Positions 36,890-45,043 of a stretch of 64,000 nucleotides of DNA are shown here, piece after piece (the first letter of the stretch is position 1; each line of letters begins with the position of its first letter). Under the pieces are notes generated by a model. It did not search any database. It was given only the letters and a program-made list of their open reading frames with translations, and had not been told where the DNA came from. A program made the translations under genes and the position numbers. Source of the stretch: Parafrankia elaeagni (lineage in GTDB: Bacteria > Actinomycetota > Actinomycetes > Frankiales > Frankiaceae); contig NZ_KB893717.1 of NCBI RefSeq assembly GCF_000374165.1, positions 62,001-126,000 of the forward strand, in the 5' to 3' direction.

Positions 36890-37737
36890 GCCGGCCCGCG
36901 GCCGGCCTGCGCCGGCGGTGACCCGGCCGGCCAGTCCAGGCCGTACCCAGCCACCCGCGGGGCCTCGTGCAGACGTCCGCGGGTCAGTTCGACCACCCGG
37001 TCGGCGCGGGCGGCGATCTTCGCGTCATGGGTGATGAGAACCACCGCCGACCCGCTCATGCGCTGCGCCGTGACGAAGAGCTCCAGGACGGCGGCGGCCG
37101 TCTCCTCGTCCAGGTTCCCGGTGGGCTCGTCGGCGAGGATCAGGGGGGTCTCCTTCGCCAGTGCCCGTGCGATCGCGACGCGCTGCTGCTCTCCGCCGGA
37201 GAGCTGCCCGGGAAAGCGGTCCCGCTTCGCCGCCAGGCCGACGCGGTCCAACCACTGGTCGGCGCGCTGCCGGGCGCCGGGCGGCATGGGCACCATCGCC
37301 TCCAGACCGAGCAGGACGTTCTCCCGCGCGGTCAGGGTCGGCAGCAGGTTGAAGAACTGGAAGACGAACGCGACGACATGCTGGCGGAAGCTCTCCAGCT
37401 CCTTCGTCCCCAGCGTGCGCAGGTCACGGCCGGCGACCCGGATCGTGCCGGCCTGAGGCTGCTCCAGGCCGCCGAGCAGGGTCAGCAGCGTCGATTTCCC
37501 GCTGCCGGACGGTCCGACGATGGCGACGAACTCCCCGCCGCGCACGGTGAGGTCGGTGCCGCGCAGCACCGGCACCGGTCCGTCCGTGCCCCGGTAGGCG
37601 TAGGACAGATCACTGGCCTCCACCACTGGTCCGGTCACCCGGTCACTTGGTCCGGTCACCCGGTCACTCTCCTTTCCACGCGCCCTGGACGGCGCCCGCG
37701 CCCCGCGCCCCGCGCCCCGCGGCACCGTCGGCGTCAT
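36886..37737 (-). CDS. ABC transporter ATP-binding protein (LolD/MacB type)
   Basis: 283 aa. Walker A GPSGSGKSTLLTLLGG, Q-loop FVFQFFNLLPTLTARENV, signature LSGGEQQRVAIARAL, Walker B PLILADEPTGNLD and an H-loop LITHD are all intact. The sequence is of the MacB/LolD/FtsE class that works with FtsX permeases. The N-terminal 40 residues are basic with a repeated DRVTGP. The ATG 37737 overlaps the condensing-enzyme stop (ATGA), so it is translationally tied to the lipid genes. Confidence 0.93.
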   Translation of the reverse strand: MTPTVPRGAGRGARAPSRARGKESDRVTGPSDRVTGPVVEASDLSYAYRGTDGPVPVLRGTDLTVRGGEFVAIVGPSGSGKSTLLTLLGGLEQPQAGTIRVAGRDLRTLGTKELESFRQHVVAFVFQFFNLLPTLTARENVLLGLEAMVPMPPGARQRADQWLDRVGLAAKRDRFPGQLSGGEQQRVAIARALAKETPLILADEPTGNLDEETAAAVLELFVTAQRMSGSAVVLITHDAKIAARADRVVELTRGRLHEAPRVAGYGLDWPAGSPPAQAGRGPA

Positions 37738-38882
37738 ACCCGCGCCCGCGTCCCCGCGGGATCTCGGACCTCCATCACGCTGCCCCGGGTGAAGAACCCG
37801 CTGCCGTAGCCGAGAAAGAGGAGCGTCTGGCCGGGACGCGGCCCGCTGCCGCGCAGTAGTTCGTCCAGCGCGTAGTACAGCGACGCCGAGGAGGTGTTCC
37901 CGTACCGGTCGAACGCCCGGAAGTTGTGGTCGACCTGCTCGGGACGCAGCGCGAGCGCTGCCGTCAGTTCACGGAGCACCTTGCTGCCCGCGGTGTGCAG
38001 CACCGCGAAGTCGACGTTGCGCTGCCACTGGGGAATCTGTCGGTCGACCAGATAACGGGCCTTCTGCGCGGTCGTGGTCAGATGGCGGCGCACCAGCGGT
38101 TCCATCACCAGCCGCACGCCCCTGCCGGCCACCGCGGGAATGGTGTTCGCCAGCCGGATCTCGTGGTAGACGGCGTTGGGCTCGTAGGTGATCGTCGACA
38201 GTGCCTCGTCGTCGGTGAGGACGCTGCCCGCGTGCCCCCGGATGCGAAGCAGCGGCGTGTGGCGGTGCGGCCGGCGGGCGACGAGGAAGGCCCCGACGCC
38301 GTCGCCGAACACCGTGTTCGCCACCAGGCTCGCGGTCGTGTCGGCCAGCGGGTTGGCCATCACGGAGGTCAGCTCGCTGGACACGACCAGGCCCAGCTCG
38401 CCGGGGCGCAGCAGGTCGCCGGCCAGCTCCAGCCCCAGCAGGGCCGCGGCGCATCCCATGTAGCCCAGGTCGACGATCCGGGCCCGGGGGTGGAGGCCGA
38501 GACTGTTGCCGACGATCGAGCTGAGGTTCGGCACCATGCCGCCGACCGTGGTGTTGGTGACGACCGCCCTGATCTTCTTCGGGTCGACACCGGAGCGGTC
38601 GAGCAGCTCGCGCACGCACCGCACCGCCAGCTCGCCGGTGCGCCGCCGGTACCGTTCGTAGCGTTGTTGGTAGGTCTCGCTGTGGGTGTCGTCGACCGCG
38701 AAGTCCGCGAAGTACCGGCTGCGGCTGCTGGCGAGCAGCTTGTGGTACAGCTCGACGAACTCGTCCGTCAGCTTGGGCCGCAGCCGCTGGTCGACCATCG
38801 TCCGCATGTCGTCGTTGGTGACCCGGACCAGGTGGCGGTCGCCGTCGAGTGGCATGGCGGCGAGGATGTCGAGCCCGGTCAC
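37734..38882 (-). CDS. condensing enzyme of the KCS/type III PKS/KAS III superfamily
   Basis: 382 aa thiolase-fold synthase. The triad is visible: GYMGCAAALLGLELAGDLL with Cys144, LHTAGSKVL with His296, and FDRYGNTSSASLYYALDEL with Asn329. The His-Asn spacing of 33 and the GNTSSASLYY signature fit 3-ketoacyl-CoA synthases (FAE1/KCS) and type III PKSs rather than FabH. It would condense malonyl-CoA with an acyl-CoA, without needing an ACP. The start is GTG 38882 overlapping the GNAT stop (GTGA); ATG 38855 is an alternative. Neighbouring ligase, desaturase and reductase genes suggest an elongase or ketolipid role. Confidence 0.87.
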   Translation of the reverse strand: MTGLDILAAMPLDGDRHLVRVTNDDMRTMVDQRLRPKLTDEFVELYHKLLASSRSRYFADFAVDDTHSETYQQRYERYRRRTGELAVRCVRELLDRSGVDPKKIRAVVTNTTVGGMVPNLSSIVGNSLGLHPRARIVDLGYMGCAAALLGLELAGDLLRPGELGLVVSSELTSVMANPLADTTASLVANTVFGDGVGAFLVARRPHRHTPLLRIRGHAGSVLTDDEALSTITYEPNAVYHEIRLANTIPAVAGRGVRLVMEPLVRRHLTTTAQKARYLVDRQIPQWQRNVDFAVLHTAGSKVLRELTAALALRPEQVDHNFRAFDRYGNTSSASLYYALDELLRGSGPRPGQTLLFLGYGSGFFTRGSVMEVRDPAGTRARV

Positions 38883-39691
38883 CTCGCCTGCTCCCCGCCC
38901 ACCGCCGGCTTTTCTGCCGCTGCCGGCTTTTCTGCCGCTGCCGGCTTTTCTGCCGCTGCCGGGTTCCCTGGCGGCGCGCCGGTGCCGTCGCGAGTGGGCT
39001 GCCGCGGGATCCCGGGGAGGCGTGCCAGGAGATAGGGCGGCAGGTCACGCACCGGCAGGAGCTCGACGACGACGAACAGCCCGTCGTCCCGGTTACCGGC
39101 GACGTAGTCGTCGTAGGCCTGCCCCGTGGGATGGGCCGGAGCCGGCTCCGAGCGCAGGGCGTAGCCCAGGTCACGCATGCGGTCCGGGACGAGCCCGCGG
39201 TCGCTCACCGTGGTGACGCCCAGGTGTGCCGCCGTGTCGGCGTACCAGGAGCCGAACGGGTTGGCGCGCTGCGGGGCGAGCACGTCGGGGAAGCAGCGGC
39301 CGCCCACCGCACGCATGTTCCGGTAGCTGCGCGGACTGTTCGTCACGCCGGCGAGGAACACCGGCCGCCACGGGGGGATACGCAGGACCGCCCGCCGGAT
39401 GAGGAGGTGGCCGAACCGGGCCTGGAGTCCTCGGAACCGAGGGTCGGCAAGCCTGCCGGCGAGACTGAAGTGCAGCACCGTGCGACCGGCGACGCGCCGA
39501 CGCTGGAAGAACTGGAAGCCGACCACGTCGTCTCCCTCGCGGGCGACGAAGATCTCGTCGACGGCGCGGGCGTACCGATCGATGACACGGCCGGGCTCGG
39601 CGGCCTGGAAGCTCGATGCGAACACGTGGGCGACGCCGCTGCGGGTCGGCTCATCGAGCGACCGGCTCGGCAGAAGGTCGATCGTCGTCAA
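38879..39691 (-). CDS. GNAT-like acyltransferase, putative
   Basis: 270 aa. A GNAT-like core is suggested by VFASSFQAAEP, IFVAREGDDVVGFQFFQRRRVAGRTVLHFSLAG and RGLQARFGHLLIRRAV, and a later aromatic YDDYV segment. The acetyl-CoA Q/RxxGxG/A motif is not obvious, so the assignment is tentative. The C-terminus holds three copies of EKPAAA (18-nt repeat at 38904-38957). The start is TTG 39691 in a TTGA overlap with the desaturase stop; a later start is possible. It is embedded in the lipid operon, so N- or O-acylation of a lipid is a reasonable guess. Confidence 0.6.
   Translation of the reverse strand: MTTIDLLPSRSLDEPTRSGVAHVFASSFQAAEPGRVIDRYARAVDEIFVAREGDDVVGFQFFQRRRVAGRTVLHFSLAGRLADPRFRGLQARFGHLLIRRAVLRIPPWRPVFLAGVTNSPRSYRNMRAVGGRCFPDVLAPQRANPFGSWYADTAAHLGVTTVSDRGLVPDRMRDLGYALRSEPAPAHPTGQAYDDYVAGNRDDGLFVVVELLPVRDLPPYLLARLPGIPRQPTRDGTGAPPGNPAAAEKPAAAEKPAAAEKPAVGGEQAR
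38904..38957. repeat. three exact 18-nt repeats in the GNAT-like gene
   Basis: GCCGGCTTTTCTGCCGCT is repeated three times without a mismatch, encoding EKPAAA units near the C-terminus. Copy changes would stay in frame. Confidence 0.9.
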
Positions 39692-40809
39692 GGGAGCTCT
39701 CCAGCGGTCCTGGCCGGCGCGGCGGTGCGCGCCGTCGTGGAGGACCCCGTTGTCGGGGACGCCGTGGCGGGCGGCACCGTGGCGTGCCCGGCGGCGGCAC
39801 GGCCGGCGGGTAGTGGGCGGGGCAGTGGGCGGGGCAGTGCGTCCCGGAAGATCTCGACGGGGTCACGCCGGCGCAGCCGCCACATGAAGCCCAGGAACGG
39901 AACCTCGAAGGGCTGCCGGTAGCCCTCGCCCCGCAGGTGTCGACGGGCCTTGTTCAGGGAGTACCAGGGCACCCCGGGAAAGAGGTGATGCTCGGTGTGC
40001 CGGTTGAAGTTGAGGGCGAGCACCACGCCGAGCCAGTCGGGCAGATGTGTGGAGCGGGTGAACGCGTCCTGCTCGGCGAAGGGCACCGGTGCCGGGTGCG
40101 CGTCGGAAAGGAACGGGAAGAGCTCCGAGTGCTGCGGCAGGTTCATGTTCTCGATGACCACGTAGAACACGACCAGCATGGGGAGGAAGTAGGTCGCCCA
40201 GGCGACCGGGCCGACGACGGCGGCCGCGGTCACGTGTGGGACTACGCACACCGCGTTGGAGAACCAGCCCCGCGCGGGTTTGTGGCCCGGGATCCCGGCC
40301 GGCCGCACCGGATATCCCCAGAAGACCTCGAACAGGAACTTGATGAAGGGGATCGGCAGCCACAGCCGCCAGACCAGCCGGAAAAGCGTGTTCTGTACCC
40401 GTCCCGCCTTCCACAGCGCCAGCAGGTGCGCCTGGGTGGGATCCTTGTCGATCACACCGACCCAACGGTGGTGCAGGAAGTGGATGTGCCGCCAGGAGTA
40501 GTACGGAATGAGGCAGAACACGCTGCCCAGGTGCCCGCTGACCGAGTTGGCCCCGACGCGCGTGAACAGGGATCGGTGGCCGCTCTCGTGCAGGATGACG
40601 AACCATCGGAAGACCGAGATCCCGGCCAGGACCTCCAGGACGAGGAAGGCCGGGCTCCAGGGCGAGGTGAGGCTCAGACCCCACGCGATCGCCAGCAGCA
40701 GCAGGCACTCCCCCAGCACCGTGGCAAGGCCCTTGACGTCACTGACCCGCAGCAGACCCGCATCGCGCAGGGCCACCCGTGAGCGGCTGAACCGCACGGT
40801 CTCCATCAC
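39688..40809 (-). CDS. membrane fatty-acid desaturase
   Basis: 373 aa di-iron integral-membrane desaturase or hydroxylase. Three His boxes are intact: HESGH (74-78), HFLHH (110-114) and HTEHH (271-275), with four hydrophobic helices around them (about 35-70 and 190-225). It introduces a double bond or hydroxyl group into an acyl-lipid or acyl-CoA using O2. The C-terminal 70 residues are Pro/Ala/Thr-rich (LPRPLPRPLP) and probably disordered. The start is GTG 40809 followed directly by ATG; GTGA overlap with the SRPBCC gene. Fourth gene of the lipid operon. Confidence 0.93.
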   Translation of the reverse strand: MMETVRFSRSRVALRDAGLLRVSDVKGLATVLGECLLLLAIAWGLSLTSPWSPAFLVLEVLAGISVFRWFVILHESGHRSLFTRVGANSVSGHLGSVFCLIPYYSWRHIHFLHHRWVGVIDKDPTQAHLLALWKAGRVQNTLFRLVWRLWLPIPFIKFLFEVFWGYPVRPAGIPGHKPARGWFSNAVCVVPHVTAAAVVGPVAWATYFLPMLVVFYVVIENMNLPQHSELFPFLSDAHPAPVPFAEQDAFTRSTHLPDWLGVVLALNFNRHTEHHLFPGVPWYSLNKARRHLRGEGYRQPFEVPFLGFMWRLRRRDPVEIFRDALPRPLPRPLPAGRAAAGHATVPPATASPTTGSSTTARTAAPARTAGELP

Positions 40810-41297
40810 GCCTCCCCGGGAGGGGCCCCCGACGGGCCCGCGGCCTCACCCACGCCATCCGTCGGCGCGAAGTGGGCTTCCAGTGCCGCGTGCCGCCGCC
40901 GGAACGTCGAGGCGAGCAGCACCCGGCACAGCAGACTGTCGACGAGCGGCCCGAACCGGGTGGTCACCTGCAGGTGGTCGATGACCCTCGTCCCGCCACC
41001 AGGCCTCGGCTCGAACAGGTGAACGTGCCTGAACAGCCGGTAGGGCCCGCCCGCCATCTCGTCGACGAAGCGCACGTTCTCCTGGTACTCGACGATCTCT
41101 GCCCGGTGGGTGAGCCACAGGCCGGGTGCCAGCCGGTATCGGAAGTGCAGGAGGTCGCCCTTGCACCACCTGTCCAGCGAGCTGCGCCAGCGGACCCGGT
41201 AGGGGAACAGCTGCTCGAAGCCGATGCTGCTGGTGCAGTGGCGGAAGACCTCGGGCACCGGCGCGGGCAGGTCCGAGCTGTAGATCAGCATCGTCAT
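40806..41297 (-). CDS. SRPBCC-fold (START-like) protein
   Basis: 163 aa. The pattern STDLPAPVPEVFRHC-like start (SSDLPAPVPEVFRHCTS), ELFPYRVRW-like strand, HRAEIVEYQENVRFVDEMAGGPYRLFRHVHLFEP and GGTRVIDHLQVTTRFG is that of SRPBCC proteins, which bind hydrophobic ligands in a deep pocket; many are cyclases or lipid carriers. The ATG 41297 overlaps the pyruvyl-transferase-family stop (ATGA). In this operon it could chaperone or cyclise a lipid intermediate. Confidence 0.8.
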   Translation of the reverse strand: MTMLIYSSDLPAPVPEVFRHCTSSIGFEQLFPYRVRWRSSLDRWCKGDLLHFRYRLAPGLWLTHRAEIVEYQENVRFVDEMAGGPYRLFRHVHLFEPRPGGGTRVIDHLQVTTRFGPLVDSLLCRVLLASTFRRRHAALEAHFAPTDGVGEAAGPSGAPPGEA

Positions 41298-42652
41298 TCC
41301 GCTGCCCTCGCGAGTGAGGTGGCGGAGACCGGCTGGCGTGGCAGGGTCAGGCTCAGGGACGGCTGTGGCTGGGGCTGGGGCTGCGGTTGGGGCTGCGGCT
41401 GTGGCACGGCAGCCGTCGCCCATCCTGCGTCGTGCGCCCAGGCCCGCAGGATGCCCCGGTTCTCCGCACACCGGGGCAGGTAGTACGAGGCCAGGCGTTC
41501 GGCGAGTCGGGAGCGACGCTCCTCGCCGGTGGCCACCAGACGGTCGAAACCGGCGCGCAGCGCGGCGGCGAGATGGGGGTTGTCGTGCCCGATCGCCAGA
41601 TCGGACATACCGAGTTCGCCGTAGATGCTGGCGAGCCGCTCGTCATGGTGAAGTGCCATCTGTGGCACGGACGTCTCCATGGACAGAACGCACGCGTGGT
41701 AACGGGAGGTGACCAGGTAGTCCAGGCCACGCAGGTCGGCCACCATCTGGCGGGCCGTACGCTGCCCGGCGAAGCTGGCATGGGTGCGGTCGAGCACCTC
41801 CGGCGGCAGCGTGTCGAGGATCTGCCGGCAGATCCGGGTGTCCAGGGCCTCCATCGCGACGAGCTGCACCTCCCAGCCACGATCCCGGACGACGTGGACA
41901 AGCAGGTCGGACCAGGCTGCCACCAGCTCCTGAGTGCGCCGGGCCCGTTCGGCGTCCCAGGAGTAGTAGTACGGCCAGTGGTAGCGGAGCTCCCGGCTGC
42001 CCCATGGACGAGCCCGCACGGGCCACACGTGGAAGTTCACTGGCGCCAGGCCGACGCGCGGGGCTCGGCCCGCCGGGCGAGGGGCGCTGTGCCGGTACTG
42101 GAACGCCGTGTCGGTCGTGTCGAGGACCGACCGGGTGACCCCGGCCTCGCGCAGGATGTCGCGGGCAGCCGCCGTCCGGACGACGACCAGATCCATCGAC
42201 CGTGCGACATACCGGGTGAGCAGACGGTTCACGGGCTTCATCCGGCCGGCGTCGACGGCGTAGGCGACGGTGGCAGCACCCGCCCGGCGCGCGGTCCAGG
42301 CTCCCCACAGGAACAGGTAGAGCAGGGCGCTGCTCCAGCTGTCCTTGAAAAGGCTGCCCTCCACCAGCATGACCAGGTCGTGACGGGCGGTGAGCCGCCG
42401 CACGGCGGCCGGGTAGACGTAGGGGATCTCGACGATGGACAACGTCGCCGACTCCGTGATCAGCCGGAGGGTGTTGGCGCGGCTCGCGGTGCCGACAGTG
42501 ATCTCCACCTCCGGACCGAAGACGGCGCGAACGTCCTCGATGATGGTCAGCAGGCGGATCTCCGACCCGGTGTTCTCAGCGCCGAGGTAACCCAGCAGCA
42601 GCACACGCGGTGCGCTGGTCCTTTCCCTGGCCATGTCGTCCCCGTAGGTCAC
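41294..42652 (-). CDS. polysaccharide pyruvyl-transferase family protein
   Basis: 452 aa. N-terminal LLGYLGAENTGSEIRLL resembles the GxxNxGDE motif of the CsaB/WcaK family; a nucleotide-like fold continues with LVMLVEGSLFKDSW, and the C-terminal half holds TSRYHACVLSMETSVPQMAL, the conserved SxRxHxxIxA-type motif. CsaB enzymes add pyruvyl ketals to sugars of surface polymers; some relatives act in other transfer reactions. A run of PQ repeats (DNA 41356-41405) marks the tail. The ATG 42652 overlaps the upstream stop; ATG 42634 is in frame. Confidence 0.82.
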   Translation of the reverse strand: MTYGDDMARERTSAPRVLLLGYLGAENTGSEIRLLTIIEDVRAVFGPEVEITVGTASRANTLRLITESATLSIVEIPYVYPAAVRRLTARHDLVMLVEGSLFKDSWSSALLYLFLWGAWTARRAGAATVAYAVDAGRMKPVNRLLTRYVARSMDLVVVRTAAARDILREAGVTRSVLDTTDTAFQYRHSAPRPAGRAPRVGLAPVNFHVWPVRARPWGSRELRYHWPYYYSWDAERARRTQELVAAWSDLLVHVVRDRGWEVQLVAMEALDTRICRQILDTLPPEVLDRTHASFAGQRTARQMVADLRGLDYLVTSRYHACVLSMETSVPQMALHHDERLASIYGELGMSDLAIGHDNPHLAAALRAGFDRLVATGEERRSRLAERLASYYLPRCAENRGILRAWAHDAGWATAAVPQPQPQPQPQPQPQPSLSLTLPRQPVSATSLARAAE

Positions 42653-43974
42653 AGCACCGACTCCGCCCCGGTGGAGGAGCCGACCAGTGCGCCACTCGGA
42701 GCCGTCGCCAGCGCCGCCGTCGCCGCCCGCGTGCCGTCAGACACCCGCGTGCCGTCAGACACCCGCGTGCCGTCAGACACCCGCGTGCCGTCAGGCGACC
42801 GCGCCCCGGAGACCACTCGTGCCTCCGCCTCGAGCTCGTCGAGGAAGGCCTGGACGAACTCGCGCATGCGGACCAGATCCAGCCAGTCACCGGCATGTCC
42901 GTGGTCGGCCCCGCAGGCCCGCACATTGGTCCGGTCGTAGGTGCGCTCGTAGCACAGGTAAGGCAGGTAGTGACGCATCTTCCGAAGCAGGACCGTCTCG
43001 ACCAGGTTGTCCCGCGGTCTGGGGGCGCCGGAGAACTCCGCCTCCAGTGCCAGCCCGATCAGCGGCGGCACCCCGTAGACGAGGTCGGCCAGGCTGAGCG
43101 GCCGTTCGTTGGTCAGGTGATACACCCGACCCGTCGTCGCGGCTCCCTGATCGAGGATCGCCAGCATCTCGTCGACCACCACGTCGACCGGGATCAAATT
43201 GATACTCGCCTGTCGCTTGGCGGGAAGCCGGACCGAAGGCGTGCCCTCGGGGATGTGCCCCGCCGCCCTCCACAGGAGCTCGACCACCTTGTAGAGGCCG
43301 GTCCGCGAGCTCGTGCGCAGGGTGCGCGAGTGCCCGATGATGATGCTCGGGCGGAAGATCCGGACACCGACAGCATGGCTGGCCGCATGTTCCCGGACCA
43401 GCCCCTCCGCGTACCACTTGCTTTCCTCGTACACGTTGGTGAACGCCTCCGGGCAGCGGGTGTCCTCCTCGGTGATCAGGCCTTCCCTCGTTCCCGAGAC
43501 GTAGGCGGTGCTGATGTAGTTGACGGCATGCAGACCGGACGTATCGGCCAGCTCGGCGAGCAGCTGGCGCGTGCCGTCCACATTCGACGACCACACCTCG
43601 CCGCGGTCCTCCTCGCGGAAGGACAGATTGGCCGCGCCGTGCAGCAACTCGAACCCGTCTGTGGCCCGCACCCACGCCTGCCAGCCCGGGTCATCCCGTA
43701 GGCGCAGCACACGCAGATCCGCGGGCAGGACAGTGACCCGGCGCGCGAACGCCCCGACGTCGAAAACCGTCCCGCAGTCCGCGGCCGCGGTCGCCAACGC
43801 GGCCAGCACCCGCTCCCGCGGAGCCGCGCCGGGCGCCCCCCTCGCCAGACACAGCACCCGCCCGTCCGGATGGGAGTGCAACCATTCCAGAAGTACGTGA
43901 GAACCCAGGAAACCAACGGTTCCCGTGCAGAGAAGATCCACTCGCTCTCTCGTTTCTTTGCCAGTCACCAGCAC
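42649..43974 (-). CDS. SDR-type acyl-thioester reductase-like protein
   Basis: 441 aa extended SDR. Rossmann motif LCTGTVGFLGSHVLLEWL, LLHGAANLSFREEDR, NVDGTRQLL, then NYISTAYVSG and YEESKWYAE (catalytic Tyr-x3-Lys), and FRPSIIIGHSRT. This is the pattern of thioester-reductase domains and fatty acyl reductases, which reduce acyl-CoA/ACP to aldehyde or alcohol with NAD(P)H. The C-terminal tail carries VSDGTR repeats. The first in-frame start is GTG 43974; GTG 43941, next to GAGAG and one residue before the Rossmann strand, may be the true start. It is the first gene of the nine-gene operon. Confidence 0.85.
   Translation of the reverse strand: MLVTGKETRERVDLLCTGTVGFLGSHVLLEWLHSHPDGRVLCLARGAPGAAPRERVLAALATAAADCGTVFDVGAFARRVTVLPADLRVLRLRDDPGWQAWVRATDGFELLHGAANLSFREEDRGEVWSSNVDGTRQLLAELADTSGLHAVNYISTAYVSGTREGLITEEDTRCPEAFTNVYEESKWYAEGLVREHAASHAVGVRIFRPSIIIGHSRTLRTSSRTGLYKVVELLWRAAGHIPEGTPSVRLPAKRQASINLIPVDVVVDEMLAILDQGAATTGRVYHLTNERPLSLADLVYGVPPLIGLALEAEFSGAPRPRDNLVETVLLRKMRHYLPYLCYERTYDRTNVRACGADHGHAGDWLDLVRMREFVQAFLDELEAEARVVSGARSPDGTRVSDGTRVSDGTRVSDGTRAATAALATAPSGALVGSSTGAESVL
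42731..42802. repeat. four 18-nt repeats in the SDR gene
   Basis: GTGCCGTCAGACACCCGC occurs three times exactly (42731-42784), with a fourth degenerate copy to 42802. They encode VSDGTR units in the disordered tail. Confidence 0.9.
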
Positions 43975-44970
43975 CGTCCCATCCGGTTAATTCTCTAGCT
44001 GCTTTCGCGGTCGAATGGCCGGCGGCAACGAACCCAGCCGGTTATATCACGGGCCTCGACTTCATTAGCACCACCATCTTCGGCCACACCCGGAGAGAAT
44101 TGAAGAACATGCCGGACTTTTCGTCACCAAATGGCGGCATCCGCGCTTCGTCTTATTGCCTTTGTAGATTAGTTTTCTTTGCAGTTCCTGGCCGCATTGA
44201 CCAGCCGCCGTCAAACTCGATCTTCAATGCATGGATGAGCGGTCTGGGAAACAGTGAGGCGCGGGTCCGGATATGGCTCGATCACCGGCATCTGCCAGAT
44301 CTGTCGAAGAAGGTGCGGGACGGGGCGCGACCGCAAAGATATCCCGAATGGCAGGGGTCTGGTATTCACCATCGACCTGTCCGGGTATCGGCTGGCCGCA
44401 ATCGGGTCATACCCCGGGCACAAGCTATACGCAATCCCGGTGGACCGTCGGAGCAGAGCCATCTGCCCTGTCGAGGTGCGACCACGGGCCGCGGCGGTGG
44501 GCGGGCGGGCGTCCGGCCCAGGTCTGCGGCGGTCGCGGACAGACAGGAAGTCGGCCCATCGGCGGACTCCGATCTCCGCGCGGGGAACGGGTTGTTCCTC
44601 GCACCGGGAGTCGGTACACGGGCGCCACACCCGCGACAGCTACAGCGTGCTTCGTGGACTGCCCCGATCGCGTTCCCGCCTCCGCGACGCGCTCCGCGCC
44701 TGGAACAGCTGCTTTGATCAGGCAGGGCGCCGATGTGCCCTCTGACGTCTGCGGGCGCCTGCCGGGGTCGTGGACAGCTTCCTCGGCGGCCCGGCCTCGG
44801 GTCAGCCAGACGGTGGCCACGGCTGACGCAGCCCGGCCAGACGCCGATCACCCGGCCCCGCCACGTCGGGCGAAGCCCGACACCCGGGGGCCCGGGGGCC
44901 CGCCCCCGGAAAGACATAACGGCCCACGGCGAAGCCGATCAAAGATCGGCGAGCAGCATGGGCCGGCGAG
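43975..44970. other. intergenic region upstream of the lipid operon
   Basis: About 1 kb with no convincing gene. The part nearest the operon (43980-44240) is AT-rich for this genome and should contain the operon promoter. The GC-rich remainder gives Arg/Pro/Gly-rich chance frames only. Confidence 0.5.
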
Positions 44971-45043
44971 TGGAGACGAGGGGACTTGAACCCCTAACCC
45001 CTGCCTTGCAAAGGCAGTGCTCTGCCAGTTGAGCTACGCCCCC
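44971..45043 (-). tRNA. tRNA-Ala (anticodon TGC)
   Basis: 73 nt on the minus strand. Acceptor GGGGGCG (complement of 45037-45043) pairs with CGTCTCC using two G-U pairs. The D-loop (TAGCTCAACTGGCAGAGC), anticodon loop CTTTGCAAG with TGC, and T-loop GGTTCAAGTCC are canonical. CCA is not encoded. Confidence 0.97.

Noticed and set aside
44273-44989. Protein gene between the lipid operon and tRNA-Ala
   Set aside because: The long frame has no motif and overlaps the tRNA; the composition is that of chance GC-rich frames.
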